From positions 8,013 to 72,012 of the forward strand of contig CAYSOA010000010.1 in assembly GCA_964432565.1 (NCBI GenBank): a DNA stretch of 64,000 bases, read 5' to 3'. Position 1 is the first letter of the stretch. Every line of letters starts with the position of its first letter. Below are positions 23,142 through 30,442 of this stretch, piece after piece. The DNA comes from CAIOHW01 sp964432565. GTDB taxonomy: Bacteria > Bdellovibrionota > UBA1018. A program made the position numbers and the translations under genes. Below the pieces are notes generated by a model. That model was given only the letters and a program-made list of their open reading frames with translations, had not been told where the DNA came from and did no database searches.

Positions 23142-24653
23142 ATGCGCTTCGGCATCATTGATCTGGGCACCAATTCGGTGCGATTTGACGTCCATCAGGT
23201 AACGGCTACGGGAAAATCGCGGCTGCTCCATCGTGAGAAGCTGATGGTGCGGCTGGGGCAGGGTGTTTTTTTGAAGGGGCGGCTGAATGTCGAGGCCCGT
23301 CGGCGTACCGTGCATGCGTTTCAGAGTTTTGCGCGCACCTGCCAGGATCTTTCGGTCAAACGGATTGTGGCCTTCGGAACGAGCGCCCTGCGCGAGGCAA
23401 CCGACAGTGCCTCGCTTCTCGAGCAGATTCATGTCGAGTCGGGAATCGAAGTGAAGGTGATCTCGGGAGCCGAAGAGGCTCGCCTGATCGCCCGGGGAGT
23501 GCTTTCGAACGAAAAGCTGCCGAAGGGTCGGTTTGCACTCGTGGATATCGGTGGGGGGAGCACCGAGATCTCGATCTGCCAGGGATCGAAGGTGCTCTTC
23601 TCCGAGAGCTTTCCCATCGGAACCGCGAGACTGCAGCAGGTGTTCCTGAAAAGCAGCCCTCCGCAGCGAGTCAACGGGCGCGATCCGGTGCTTGAACTTC
23701 GACTCTATCTTCGTTCCGTGCTCTGGCCCAAGATGCGAGGCGAACACTGGCCGAAGGTCGAACAGGTCATCGGATCGAGCGGCACCATCAAGGCGCTTTA
23801 CCGCATGTGCAGGCATGCCGACTCCGGGCGCCTCGCCTCGCGCAAGGGAGTCTCGGAGCTCGTTGAGCGGATGCAGGAAATGGAGACCCTCGAGCTTCTT
23901 GCGATTCCCGGCATGGAGCCCAAGCGTGTCGACATGATCCTCTCGGGCAGCATCCTTTTTGACGAGTGCCTGCAGGCCGTGGGTGCGAAGCGCTTTCGAT
24001 TTACTCCCTTTTCACTTCGAGACGGCATTCTCGAAGAGGAGATTGAGCTCGCCTCTCGTCATGAAAAATCCCATCTGGGCCTGCATCTCGACGAGCTGGT
24101 ACAAAAGGCCCGGCGCTGCGGCATCCATGAAGGCCACCTTCAGTCGGTGCGCACGATGGCGGTCCTGCTGTTTGACCGGCTGAAGGGGGTGCACCGGCTT
24201 CGGTCCGAGTGGAGGTCCTTTCTCGAGGCGGCTGCGATCCTGCATGACGTGGGCGAGGTGGTCAGTCCGACCCAGCATGGCCGGCACTCCTATTACATTG
24301 CCCGAAACATGGATCTACCGTCTCTCGAGAACTGGGAGCGTGAGTTTCTGGCTCAGCTCTGTCTCTGGCATGCGGGGGGCAGTCCGGACTTCAAGAAGGT
24401 GGCGGCCCTGCGCGAGCCCCTGCGCCGAGAGGCCTTCTTCAAGCTCCTTTCGCTTTTGCGCGTTGCCGATGCGCTCGATCGCAGCCACAAGGGAGCGCCC
24501 TGCCTGCGAGAGGTGAGTCTCCGACGCGGGATCGTCGAGCTGAAGCTCGATTCGAGGCGGTCCTCCGATCTGGAGGTGCTGCGTGTCGAGCAAAAGAAGG
24601 AGCTCTTCGAGGAAGTATTCGGGCGCCGGCTGGTGGTGAAGCGGGGGCGGTGA
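23142..24653 (+). CDS. ppx: Exopolyphosphatase (Ppx/GppA family)
   Basis: Hydrolyses terminal phosphate from polyphosphate, or pppGpp in GppA members. The 503-residue protein has the ASKHA-fold phosphate loops GIIDLGTNSVRFDV at the start and ALVDIGGGSTEISIC near residue 130, and a C-terminal HD-like domain (AAILHDVGEVVSPTQHGRHSYY near 365), as in full-length Ppx/GppA. The ppk1 gene lies 5.8 kb downstream on the other strand, with an accessory module between them. Ppx and GppA cannot be separated with certainty by reading alone. Confidence 0.88.
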   Translation: MRFGIIDLGTNSVRFDVHQVTATGKSRLLHREKLMVRLGQGVFLKGRLNVEARRRTVHAFQSFARTCQDLSVKRIVAFGTSALREATDSASLLEQIHVESGIEVKVISGAEEARLIARGVLSNEKLPKGRFALVDIGGGSTEISICQGSKVLFSESFPIGTARLQQVFLKSSPPQRVNGRDPVLELRLYLRSVLWPKMRGEHWPKVEQVIGSSGTIKALYRMCRHADSGRLASRKGVSELVERMQEMETLELLAIPGMEPKRVDMILSGSILFDECLQAVGAKRFRFTPFSLRDGILEEEIELASRHEKSHLGLHLDELVQKARRCGIHEGHLQSVRTMAVLLFDRLKGVHRLRSEWRSFLEAAAILHDVGEVVSPTQHGRHSYYIARNMDLPSLENWEREFLAQLCLWHAGGSPDFKKVAALREPLRREAFFKLLSLLRVADALDRSHKGAPCLREVSLRRGIVELKLDSRRSSDLEVLRVEQKKELFEEVFGRRLVVKRGR

Positions 24654-24676
24654 GGATGGCTCCTTTGGAGGATTTA

Positions 24677-24692
24677 GTTAAATATTTTTAAG
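24677..24692. promoter_or_regulatory. GTTAA-N6-TTAAG motif upstream of the acyl module operon
   Basis: The near-palindromic pair GTTAA and TTAAG with a 6-base spacer lies in the AT-rich 75 bases before the acyl-CoA dehydrogenase gene, 37 bases upstream of its start. The same spacing occurs in the perfect palindrome upstream of the histidine kinase gene (30086-30101). It could be an operator for one of the local DNA-binding proteins. Confidence 0.35.
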
Positions 24693-24728
24693 TTATTGTC
24701 TCCTGGCTTCGCACCGATCCGGCTCATA

Positions 24729-25874
24729 ATGGATCTCGTCGCGCTTCAGCGCTACTTTAGAAAAAACGTGAAACCGAATGTCCTTGATTGGGATGAGAAG
24801 GGTTACTTTCCTCAAGGTGTTTTTGAGGAACTTTTTCGGTTGGGACTCATGACGGCCGCTTATCCTCGGTCCTGCGGAGGCACGGAGAACACGACGGAGA
24901 TGCTTCTGGAAGTGGCTCGTGAGCTCGGGTACTTCTCTCCCGGAATCTTCTCGAGCTGGGTCGCCAATATCTTTGCCCAGACTGCAATCGCCCAAAATGC
25001 GCCCTCGCACCTGATGGAGGAGCTCGCGCGCGACCAAATCAAGGGAATGAGCCTCCTGAGTTTGGCGGCAAATGAGTCGGGTGCTGGAAGCGATCTGCGG
25101 ACCATCCAGACCCGAGCAGTCCGGGTTCCTGGAGGGTTCAGAATCAGTGGCGCCAAGCACTTTATTACGAATGCGAATCACGCATCCCATTTTCTGGTTC
25201 TAGTGGAAACGCGTGGGGAGTCATCCCCTGAGCTGACGTTCGTCTTGATTCCTTCCAATTCTGAAGGAATCTCCATTGAAAGGCCCATCGAAAAGCTGGG
25301 TCAGGGAGAGTCCAATACCTCGAATTTGGAGTTTGAAAATGTGTTCGTCCCAGAGCGGGCCGTCCTGGGTGCATGCGGCTCTGGGCTCGATATCTTGGCT
25401 CGTGCGATCAGTCGATCGAAGACCTTGATCTCCGGAGCAGCGGTGGGAGTTGCTCGACGGGCACACGAGGAGGTTGTTCAGTATCTTTCGATGACCGAAC
25501 GTTCCGGCAAGAGCCTCCTGTCGCGTAAGGATCTCCAGACGGTGTTGGTCAATCACCACGTTCAGATGAACGCAGGCTGGGGACTGGCAAGAGAAGCCGC
25601 CTTGGCCTGGGATCGGAATGGCGTGGCAGTCCTGGAGGCGAGCATGGCCAAGCTATTTTGCGCAGACATGGCCGTGAGCGTGGTCGATGACTCGATTGAG
25701 ATGCTGGGCGCCCGCGGATACCTGAGGGATGGGATCCTGGCGAAATTGTACCGCGACGTGAAGCTGTTCGAGATTTATGAGGGTGCGTCATCCATTCAAG
25801 TCGCCCTCATTGCCAGGGAGATGATCTCGAAGCTTCAGTCTCCCCTGGAAATGAAAAGGAGATCCGCAGCGTGA
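24729..25874 (+). CDS. Acyl-CoA dehydrogenase family flavoprotein
   Basis: A 381-residue FAD enzyme that would oxidise an acyl-thioester to the alpha,beta-enoyl form. It shows the family order: N-terminal helical domain, the FAD-binding strand region LSLAANESGAGSDLRTIQTRA and KHFITNANHASHFLVLV, the substrate loop, and the C-terminal catalytic Glu near residue 351 in FEIYEGASSIQ. ATG 24729 is chosen over a TTG 33 bases upstream since the fold starts here. Its stop overlaps the next gene as GTGA, so the two are translationally coupled. Base composition is visibly more AT-rich than in the neighbouring ppx gene. Confidence 0.88.
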   Translation: MDLVALQRYFRKNVKPNVLDWDEKGYFPQGVFEELFRLGLMTAAYPRSCGGTENTTEMLLEVARELGYFSPGIFSSWVANIFAQTAIAQNAPSHLMEELARDQIKGMSLLSLAANESGAGSDLRTIQTRAVRVPGGFRISGAKHFITNANHASHFLVLVETRGESSPELTFVLIPSNSEGISIERPIEKLGQGESNTSNLEFENVFVPERAVLGACGSGLDILARAISRSKTLISGAAVGVARRAHEEVVQYLSMTERSGKSLLSRKDLQTVLVNHHVQMNAGWGLAREAALAWDRNGVAVLEASMAKLFCADMAVSVVDDSIEMLGARGYLRDGILAKLYRDVKLFEIYEGASSIQVALIAREMISKLQSPLEMKRRSAA

Positions 25875-26560
25875 ATCTCAGCTTGAATGAATTGAAGTAC
25901 CTCACGTTTCCCGGGGCTGATCCGTCTCCGGAGTGGCGTTCGGCTTACGAGGAGGCCTACGGGCTCTGGCATTCGGTCTGGGGGGCAACGTTTCGCGAGT
26001 TGGATGGGACGGATCGTGTTTTTTCCGATGACTTCACTCGGCAGCACCGTATCGGCGCCATCATGAGGGGAGATTCCTGCATTGGTGTTGTCCTGCTTCG
26101 TGTGGTTGATTTCAGCATTCGGGTCGCGAGACATGACTCGTATTTCAAGGTGTGGTCGGACCACGCCATTTCTCAACTGATTCGGGATGGGGGAAGGGTG
26201 GGAGTCGGAAGCCACATCACAGTCCATCCAGACTATCGGGGAGAGCTCGGTGATGGGATTCGGCTGAAGAGCCTTCTGCTCGGTCTCTGCCTGAGAGAGT
26301 CTTTGGACCTAGGGGCCGATGTGATGACGGGCAATCTTCGCTGCAATCGAGGAATGAAGCGATCAGGAGATGAGTTTCTGGCCACACCAATTGAGCACTG
26401 CATTCATCATGGGGTTGGGGTTGATCTTGTCGCTTTCTATCGCCGGACGATTCAGTCATCTCAGGTCTTCTTAAGGAATTTCGCTCTCGAGTCCTTGTGG
26501 AGAAGGCGAATGGAATTCGGTTCAGGAAATGACCGCACCGTCAAAGAAGCGGCGGGATGA
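25871..26560 (+). CDS. GNAT-fold N-acyltransferase, autoinducer/N-acyl-amino-acid synthase-like
   Basis: A 229-residue protein that I read as a GNAT acyltransferase of the autoinducer-synthase or FeeM type: an acidic/aromatic N-terminal part, FSDDFTRQHRIGAIMRGDSCIGVVLLRVVDF for strands 2-4, then GVGSHITVHPDYRGELGDGIRLKSLLLGLC (HPDYRG at 119-124), where the acyl-thioester is bound. Such enzymes transfer a long acyl chain to an amino acid or similar amine. No family-specific substrate residue can be named. The GTG start overlaps the dehydrogenase stop. A generic acetyltransferase is the alternative. Confidence 0.6.
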   Translation: MNLSLNELKYLTFPGADPSPEWRSAYEEAYGLWHSVWGATFRELDGTDRVFSDDFTRQHRIGAIMRGDSCIGVVLLRVVDFSIRVARHDSYFKVWSDHAISQLIRDGGRVGVGSHITVHPDYRGELGDGIRLKSLLLGLCLRESLDLGADVMTGNLRCNRGMKRSGDEFLATPIEHCIHHGVGVDLVAFYRRTIQSSQVFLRNFALESLWRRRMEFGSGNDRTVKEAAG

Positions 26561-26576
26561 AAACAGGAGAACACGC

Positions 26577-27218
26577 ATGTTGAATCTTCAGGCAGCAGTA
26601 GACAAGGAAATGGAGAAAACTCGCCCGATCATCCTCGGGTTTCCTTGGGAGAATCCGGAAGCATACTCCATGTGGCTCGTTCAGACGTACCATATGGTGA
26701 ATCACTCGACGCGTTTGGTGGCTCTTGCCGGAGCGCTTGCTCCGATCGATCAGAATGACCTTCATGCACGATTTGTCGACCACTCGCGCGAAGAGCGTGG
26801 TCATCAGTTGATCTGCATCAATGACCTGAAGGCCTTGGGTCGAAGGCTTGAGGATTATCGCTGTCTTGCGGCTTCGTCTGCAATGTACCAACTCCAGTAC
26901 TTTTGGATTCAGCATCGGGGCCCGGCATCCTTCTTCGGCTATACGCTCTCACTGGAGTGTCTTGCCGGTGCATTTGGTGCCGAAATTTATCGTCGGTCGC
27001 TGGCCGCGCACGGCCCGAAAGCCACGCGGTTCCTCAAGCTGCACGTCGAAGATGATGTCGAACATACGGAAAAGGCATTCGCGACCGTCGCGAAGCTATC
27101 CGAACGTGAGCTTCATATGGCTCACGAGAACCTACTGCTGTCTGCCGAACTGTACCGCTCAATGCTGATCGGTGTTCGCGAGGCCTTCGAGGTTGGAGTT
27201 GACAATAAAGCAGCCTAG
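26577..27218 (+). CDS. Haem-oxygenase-like di-iron oxidase (iron-containing redox enzyme)
   Basis: A 213-residue all-helical protein of the haem-oxygenase-like dimetal oxidase superfamily (the group that includes UndA and CADD). The six expected metal ligands are visible: EERGH (Glu near 73, His 76), LECLAG (Glu 127) and HVEDDVEH (His 156, Asp 160, His 163), the H-x3-D-x2-H pattern. Known members perform oxygen-dependent N-oxygenation, C-C cleavage or desaturation. The ATG at 26577 has AGGAG 8 bases upstream; a start at 26529 would overlap the previous gene. Its stop and that of the next gene share CTAG tail to tail. Confidence 0.78.
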   Translation: MLNLQAAVDKEMEKTRPIILGFPWENPEAYSMWLVQTYHMVNHSTRLVALAGALAPIDQNDLHARFVDHSREERGHQLICINDLKALGRRLEDYRCLAASSAMYQLQYFWIQHRGPASFFGYTLSLECLAGAFGAEIYRRSLAAHGPKATRFLKLHVEDDVEHTEKAFATVAKLSERELHMAHENLLLSAELYRSMLIGVREAFEVGVDNKAA

Positions 27219-27958
27219 GTCTGCATCTGGGGTGCATCCACGAGCCGAAGCGTGCTCTTCCGCTGAGTCGGCTGATGAGCCTGAAATTTATCTATAGTTC
27301 TCGCACCTTCGATGGCGATTGTTGCCGCAGGGGTGGAGGTACCTTCATGGAAAAGAGGGGCGGCCCAGAGCCACTTCACTTCCACGGTCAGTCGGTCTTC
27401 TGAATAAACCTCGTGAGCAAGATACGTCGGAATCTTCGGATCAACGGTCGATGAGATCTCGCCCCCATAGACCTTTCCCACGAATTGAATCATGTGGTTC
27501 AAGATCGATGAATCGCGATCGTAAAGGAGATCCCAGCTGGAACTGTAGAGCTCTTCAATCGTGTAGCTGCAGTGGCGATAGAAGTTGAAATTTCGAAAGA
27601 GCTGAACTCCCTCAGGAGAGTGAATTTCGATCACGGATTCGTTCGTCATTTTGGAGAAGAAGTCTGATGGAGGGCGCAGACCGAATTCCTTGATCGCGTT
27701 CCAGATCAGGCTCGTCGAATCGGTCATGGATTTTCCCTGGCTGCGGGTCATTTCGCAGACCTTGACGCACAAGGAGAGTGCATGGAGGATGGCGTTCTGC
27801 TCGCGTGAGGTCTTTTTGCTGAACAGCGGGAGTGCGGCATCCTTGAAGGCAATCAGGCGAACGCCGGCTTCGTTAGCCATGGCCTGGTAAGCGAGGGAGA
27901 GCTGGCGGAATTTGTCCTGATTCTGGGTGAGTTCGTCATGTTGTGATGCTGAAATCAT
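27215..27958 (-). CDS. Orphan 247-residue protein with a weak PAS-like segment
   Basis: I do not recognise the family. It is soluble with an N-terminal helical third. A central segment, VIEIHSPEGVQLFRNFNF followed by SYTIEELYSSSWDLLYDRD, has the rhythm of a PAS ligand-binding domain. The C-terminal part is beta-rich (DRLTVEVKWLWAAPLF). No output domain (HTH, kinase or cyclase) is visible. It faces the biosynthetic operon tail to tail (4-base overlap at stops) and is divergent from the XRE-type gene. A ligand-sensing role is a guess from position. Confidence 0.5.
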   Translation of the reverse strand: MISASQHDELTQNQDKFRQLSLAYQAMANEAGVRLIAFKDAALPLFSKKTSREQNAILHALSLCVKVCEMTRSQGKSMTDSTSLIWNAIKEFGLRPPSDFFSKMTNESVIEIHSPEGVQLFRNFNFYRHCSYTIEELYSSSWDLLYDRDSSILNHMIQFVGKVYGGEISSTVDPKIPTYLAHEVYSEDRLTVEVKWLWAAPLFHEGTSTPAATIAIEGARTIDKFQAHQPTQRKSTLRLVDAPQMQT

Positions 27959-28027
27959 AGTTGTCCGAATACTTAATAAAAATAATCAGGAATAGCAACC
28001 GTTGGCGCGTAGCAAGGATTTGAAGGA

Positions 28028-28306
28028 ATGGTTAAAACCAGTCGAAGTTCATGCCCGGAACTCCTGATCGCCGATTTAATTCGAGAAAAGCGTCTGGAAA
28101 TGAGGCTTTTGCCAGAGCAAGTGGTAGCGTACCTGGACGGCACTTCACTGGATCAGTTGAGAGCCTACGAGTCCGGAGAAAAAGCCGTTCCGCTGCGAGT
28201 ACTCTACGCATTGTCGAACTGTTTGAATATCCCACCTTCAGTGATTCAAGCGCTGAATGAGCGAATGAGTCTGTTGGAGGGCCGGAATCGTGCGGTCCCG
28301 AAATGA
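28028..28306 (+). CDS. XRE-type helix-turn-helix protein
   Basis: A 92-residue DNA-binding protein. LIADLIREKRLEMRLLPEQVVAYL, then LDQLRAYESGEKAVPLRVLYALSNCLNI matches the XRE/Cro fold, with the recognition helix around SLDQLRAYESG. It has no second domain. Its end overlaps the start of the winged-helix regulator gene by 17 bases, so both are in one operon. It may bind the GTTAA-N6-TTAA sites in this module, which is inference. Confidence 0.72.
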   Translation: MVKTSRSSCPELLIADLIREKRLEMRLLPEQVVAYLDGTSLDQLRAYESGEKAVPLRVLYALSNCLNIPPSVIQALNERMSLLEGRNRAVPK

Positions 28307-28994
28307 ACTCGGAACCCGGCCCACGGTCGACTTGCCCATGGTCTGGGTGCTGAGGCCAGCGAAGTCATTACGTTTGCAGCTCGAAGGCGCATTCGCAGAT
28401 ATCTGTCGTTTTCAGATCGTTGATTCCACGGCAGCCCTGCTGGCTGAGTGGAGGCGATGTTCGGTCAACGAACGAGCCGCATTGCTCGTCAGTGATCTGG
28501 AGCCATGGAGCCGATCTGGGGCGGTTCGCGGTGCCGCAGGGTTTGATGTTCCTTGGGTCATCGTGAGCCGCGAGCGTCGCGCTGTGTTGATCGAGGGGGC
28601 CCTTGCTTCGGGTGCGCTTGACTACTTTGTTTATCCCTTGGAGCGGACCCTGTTTCAGGCAAAGCTCCGGTTTTGGCTCAGGCACAAACTGCAGGAGACC
28701 CGTCTTGATGCTGAGACCCTTTCCGTTTTTAGAAATGGCAGGAGGATCCAGCTTACGGTGAAGGAGTATCGAATTCTCGCCGTTCTTCGTGATTCCCCGG
28801 ACGAAAGCCTTCACAAAGAGGGCCTTTTTCGTAAGGTCTGGCGGGGGGTTGCCGTCGGTCGCAAGACTGTGGATGTCCACCTCTTCAATCTCCGAAGAAA
28901 GCTCGAGCCGATCGGCATCCAGATTCGGTATCTGCCGTCGGGCCGGTATCAGCTCATGCCTGTTCCGGAGAGACCTTCGGAAGTTCAAGAATGA
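28290..28994 (+). CDS. OmpR-type winged-helix regulator with a degenerate receiver domain
   Basis: A 234-residue regulator. The C-terminal domain is a clear OmpR/PhoB winged helix (IQLTVKEYRILAVLRDSPDE near 153, RKTVDVHLFNLRRKL at 191-205). The N-terminal domain keeps a receiver-like fold and an Asp at the usual site (VSDLEPWSRSG, Asp 69), but it lacks the acidic pair at the first strand (it reads VWVLRPAKS) and the conserved Lys is Tyr 115 (DYFVYP). Phosphorylation-independent control is therefore likely. The GTG start has GGAGG 10 bases upstream. It runs convergent into the histidine kinase gene with 41 bases of overlap. Confidence 0.82.
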   Translation: MRSRNELGTRPTVDLPMVWVLRPAKSLRLQLEGAFADICRFQIVDSTAALLAEWRRCSVNERAALLVSDLEPWSRSGAVRGAAGFDVPWVIVSRERRAVLIEGALASGALDYFVYPLERTLFQAKLRFWLRHKLQETRLDAETLSVFRNGRRIQLTVKEYRILAVLRDSPDESLHKEGLFRKVWRGVAVGRKTVDVHLFNLRRKLEPIGIQIRYLPSGRYQLMPVPERPSEVQE

Positions 28995-30051
28995 GGGTGC
29001 AGCCAGACGATCTCGATGGGTCGATATAAAGATTGCCAAAGTGCGCTGCGACGATTCGTCGGCAAACGCCCAGGCCAAGGCCGTTTCCACCGCGGTCTTT
29101 CTTCGTACTGAATCGGTGTTCAAAGACTTTTTCGTGGAGATCAGCAGGAATGCCGGGACCTGTATCCGAAATTCTGAATTGGATCTGATCCGTGGATTCC
29201 ATGCAATGAATCCTGATGGTTTTTTCTTCGGAGACTACCAGTGCTTCGATTGCATTATTCAGAAGATTCAATAGTACCTGAATGATCTGGGAGGGATGGC
29301 ACCTCACAGCAATGGAGCTGCTGATCAGGCCCATTTGGATATTCACTCCATTTTCAGTGGCTCTTCTTCCAAGTAAGGAGAGTGCCTTTTGAATCATGGA
29401 AAGTGCCGAAACGACGCGGTGTCCATCAGCTTCATGCTGGCTTTCCATTGCTCCAAGTCCGGTGGCAATATCCCCCGCAGCCTGGATCGCCTGATGGATC
29501 AGGGTTGCCTGCGCCAAGATTCCGCGCTCATCGAGTGGGTTGCTGGCCACCATTCGTTCGATGATGGCGAGACGGGAGGAAATCGTCGTCAGTGGGCTCC
29601 TGAGCTCATGGACCAGTAGCGACCCGATGCTGGATAGGACTTGAACTCGTTCCAGCAGCTCCATTCTTTCCTGATTCAAATTCAGCGCTGAGGCAACAAG
29701 TTGCGCTATTTTCTGGAGCTTTCGATCAGACTGGTCGTCGCGTTCTGACAAATCCTTCTCAGTCGTCAGTATGGCGATCGAGACCATGATCTTGCCATCT
29801 GCACATCCTGCTGAGCTCGACTCGATTCTTCCAAATGGGCATTCACTGATGATCGTTTCCCGGCGTTTGATCGCAGCGCTTGCGGCAGCGCGAAGATGAG
29901 AATGAAGCTCCTCGGAATGCAGGGGGTGCATGCTGTAGAGTTGCTCACCGTCAAACTGGCTAATCAAAATCAGCGATGCCTGGGCGGCGCATGTGGTGCC
30001 GATGAGTTCGGAAACCGTGGATCTGAATGAGTTCGAATCGAGAGGGCTCAC
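28954..30051 (-). CDS. Soluble sensor histidine kinase (GAF-like domain, HisKA, HATPase)
   Basis: A 365-residue kinase without membrane segments. Residues about 15-100 resemble a GAF domain and probably sense a cytoplasmic signal. The phosphoacceptor is His 148 in LLVHELRSPLTTIS. The catalytic domain has the N box (LLNLLNNAIEAL), G1 (DTGPGIP), F box (EHRFSTKKDRGGNGLGLG) and G2. No canonical response regulator is adjacent; the convergent gene encodes a regulator with a degenerate receiver. A perfect palindrome lies 31 bases upstream of its start. Confidence 0.88.
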   Translation of the reverse strand: MSPLDSNSFRSTVSELIGTTCAAQASLILISQFDGEQLYSMHPLHSEELHSHLRAAASAAIKRRETIISECPFGRIESSSAGCADGKIMVSIAILTTEKDLSERDDQSDRKLQKIAQLVASALNLNQERMELLERVQVLSSIGSLLVHELRSPLTTISSRLAIIERMVASNPLDERGILAQATLIHQAIQAAGDIATGLGAMESQHEADGHRVVSALSMIQKALSLLGRRATENGVNIQMGLISSSIAVRCHPSQIIQVLLNLLNNAIEALVVSEEKTIRIHCMESTDQIQFRISDTGPGIPADLHEKVFEHRFSTKKDRGGNGLGLGVCRRIVAAHFGNLYIDPSRSSGCTLILELPKVSPEQA

Positions 30052-30081
30052 TGATCCAAAGTACGCGCTCGGTGGCGAATC

Positions 30082-30105
30082 TCGAGTTAAGAGTACTTAA
30101 CTCGA
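30082..30105. promoter_or_regulatory. Perfect 10-bp-arm palindrome upstream of the histidine kinase gene
   Basis: Arms TCGAGTTAAG (30082-30091) and CTTAACTCGA (30096-30105) pair perfectly around AGTA. It lies between the histidine kinase start (30051) and the end of the XRE-type gene (30124). No T-run follows on either strand, so an operator is more likely than a terminator. The inner part has the same GTTAA-N6-TTAA layout as the motif at 24677-24692. Confidence 0.55.
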
Positions 30106-30123
30106 TGGTATTCCGGCGTGAAA

Positions 30124-30402
30124 CTAGCCGGACTTTTTGGTGGGGTTACCGGAGAGGGTGAGCAGGAACGAGCGCCAGCGCTCCATGCTGTCCTGAGCGA
30201 GAATCTCAAACATGTCCATCTCATCGATCTTGAGCACCTGAATCATATCCATGAGCCGGTTCGCCGGAGGTGTGGCGTCGGTTGTTTCCCAGGACTCGAC
30301 CTCATCGACCGTCAGATCGAGCTGAGTCGCGACCTCCGCATGCGTGAGACCTGCCCGTTCGCGCTGCTGCTGGAGAAACTTGGCGAGTGTTGTTCGGCCC
30401 AT
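30124..30402 (-). CDS. XRE-type helix-turn-helix protein
   Basis: A small DNA-binding protein of about 92 residues from ATG 30402 (MGRTTLAKFLQQQRERAGLT). The helix-turn-helix spans QQQRERAGLTHAEVATQLDLTVDEVESWE. The C-terminal part is helical (MDMIQVLKIDEMDMFEIL). An in-frame upstream ATG at 30489 would overlap the end of ppk1, so I prefer the shorter start, which begins 41 bases after the ppk1 stop. It has about the same size as the XRE protein at 28028 and is the likely reader of the palindrome just downstream. Confidence 0.7.
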   Translation of the reverse strand: MGRTTLAKFLQQQRERAGLTHAEVATQLDLTVDEVESWETTDATPPANRLMDMIQVLKIDEMDMFEILAQDSMERWRSFLLTLSGNPTKKSG

Positions 30403-30442
30403 CACCAAGAAGTTTAAGTCCGGAGCTCCGGTTCTCAAAACA

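Noticed and set aside
24654..30442. The module as a prophage or integrated element
   Set aside because: No integrase, transposase, phage structural gene, tRNA or flanking direct repeat was seen; only the lower GC hints at transfer.
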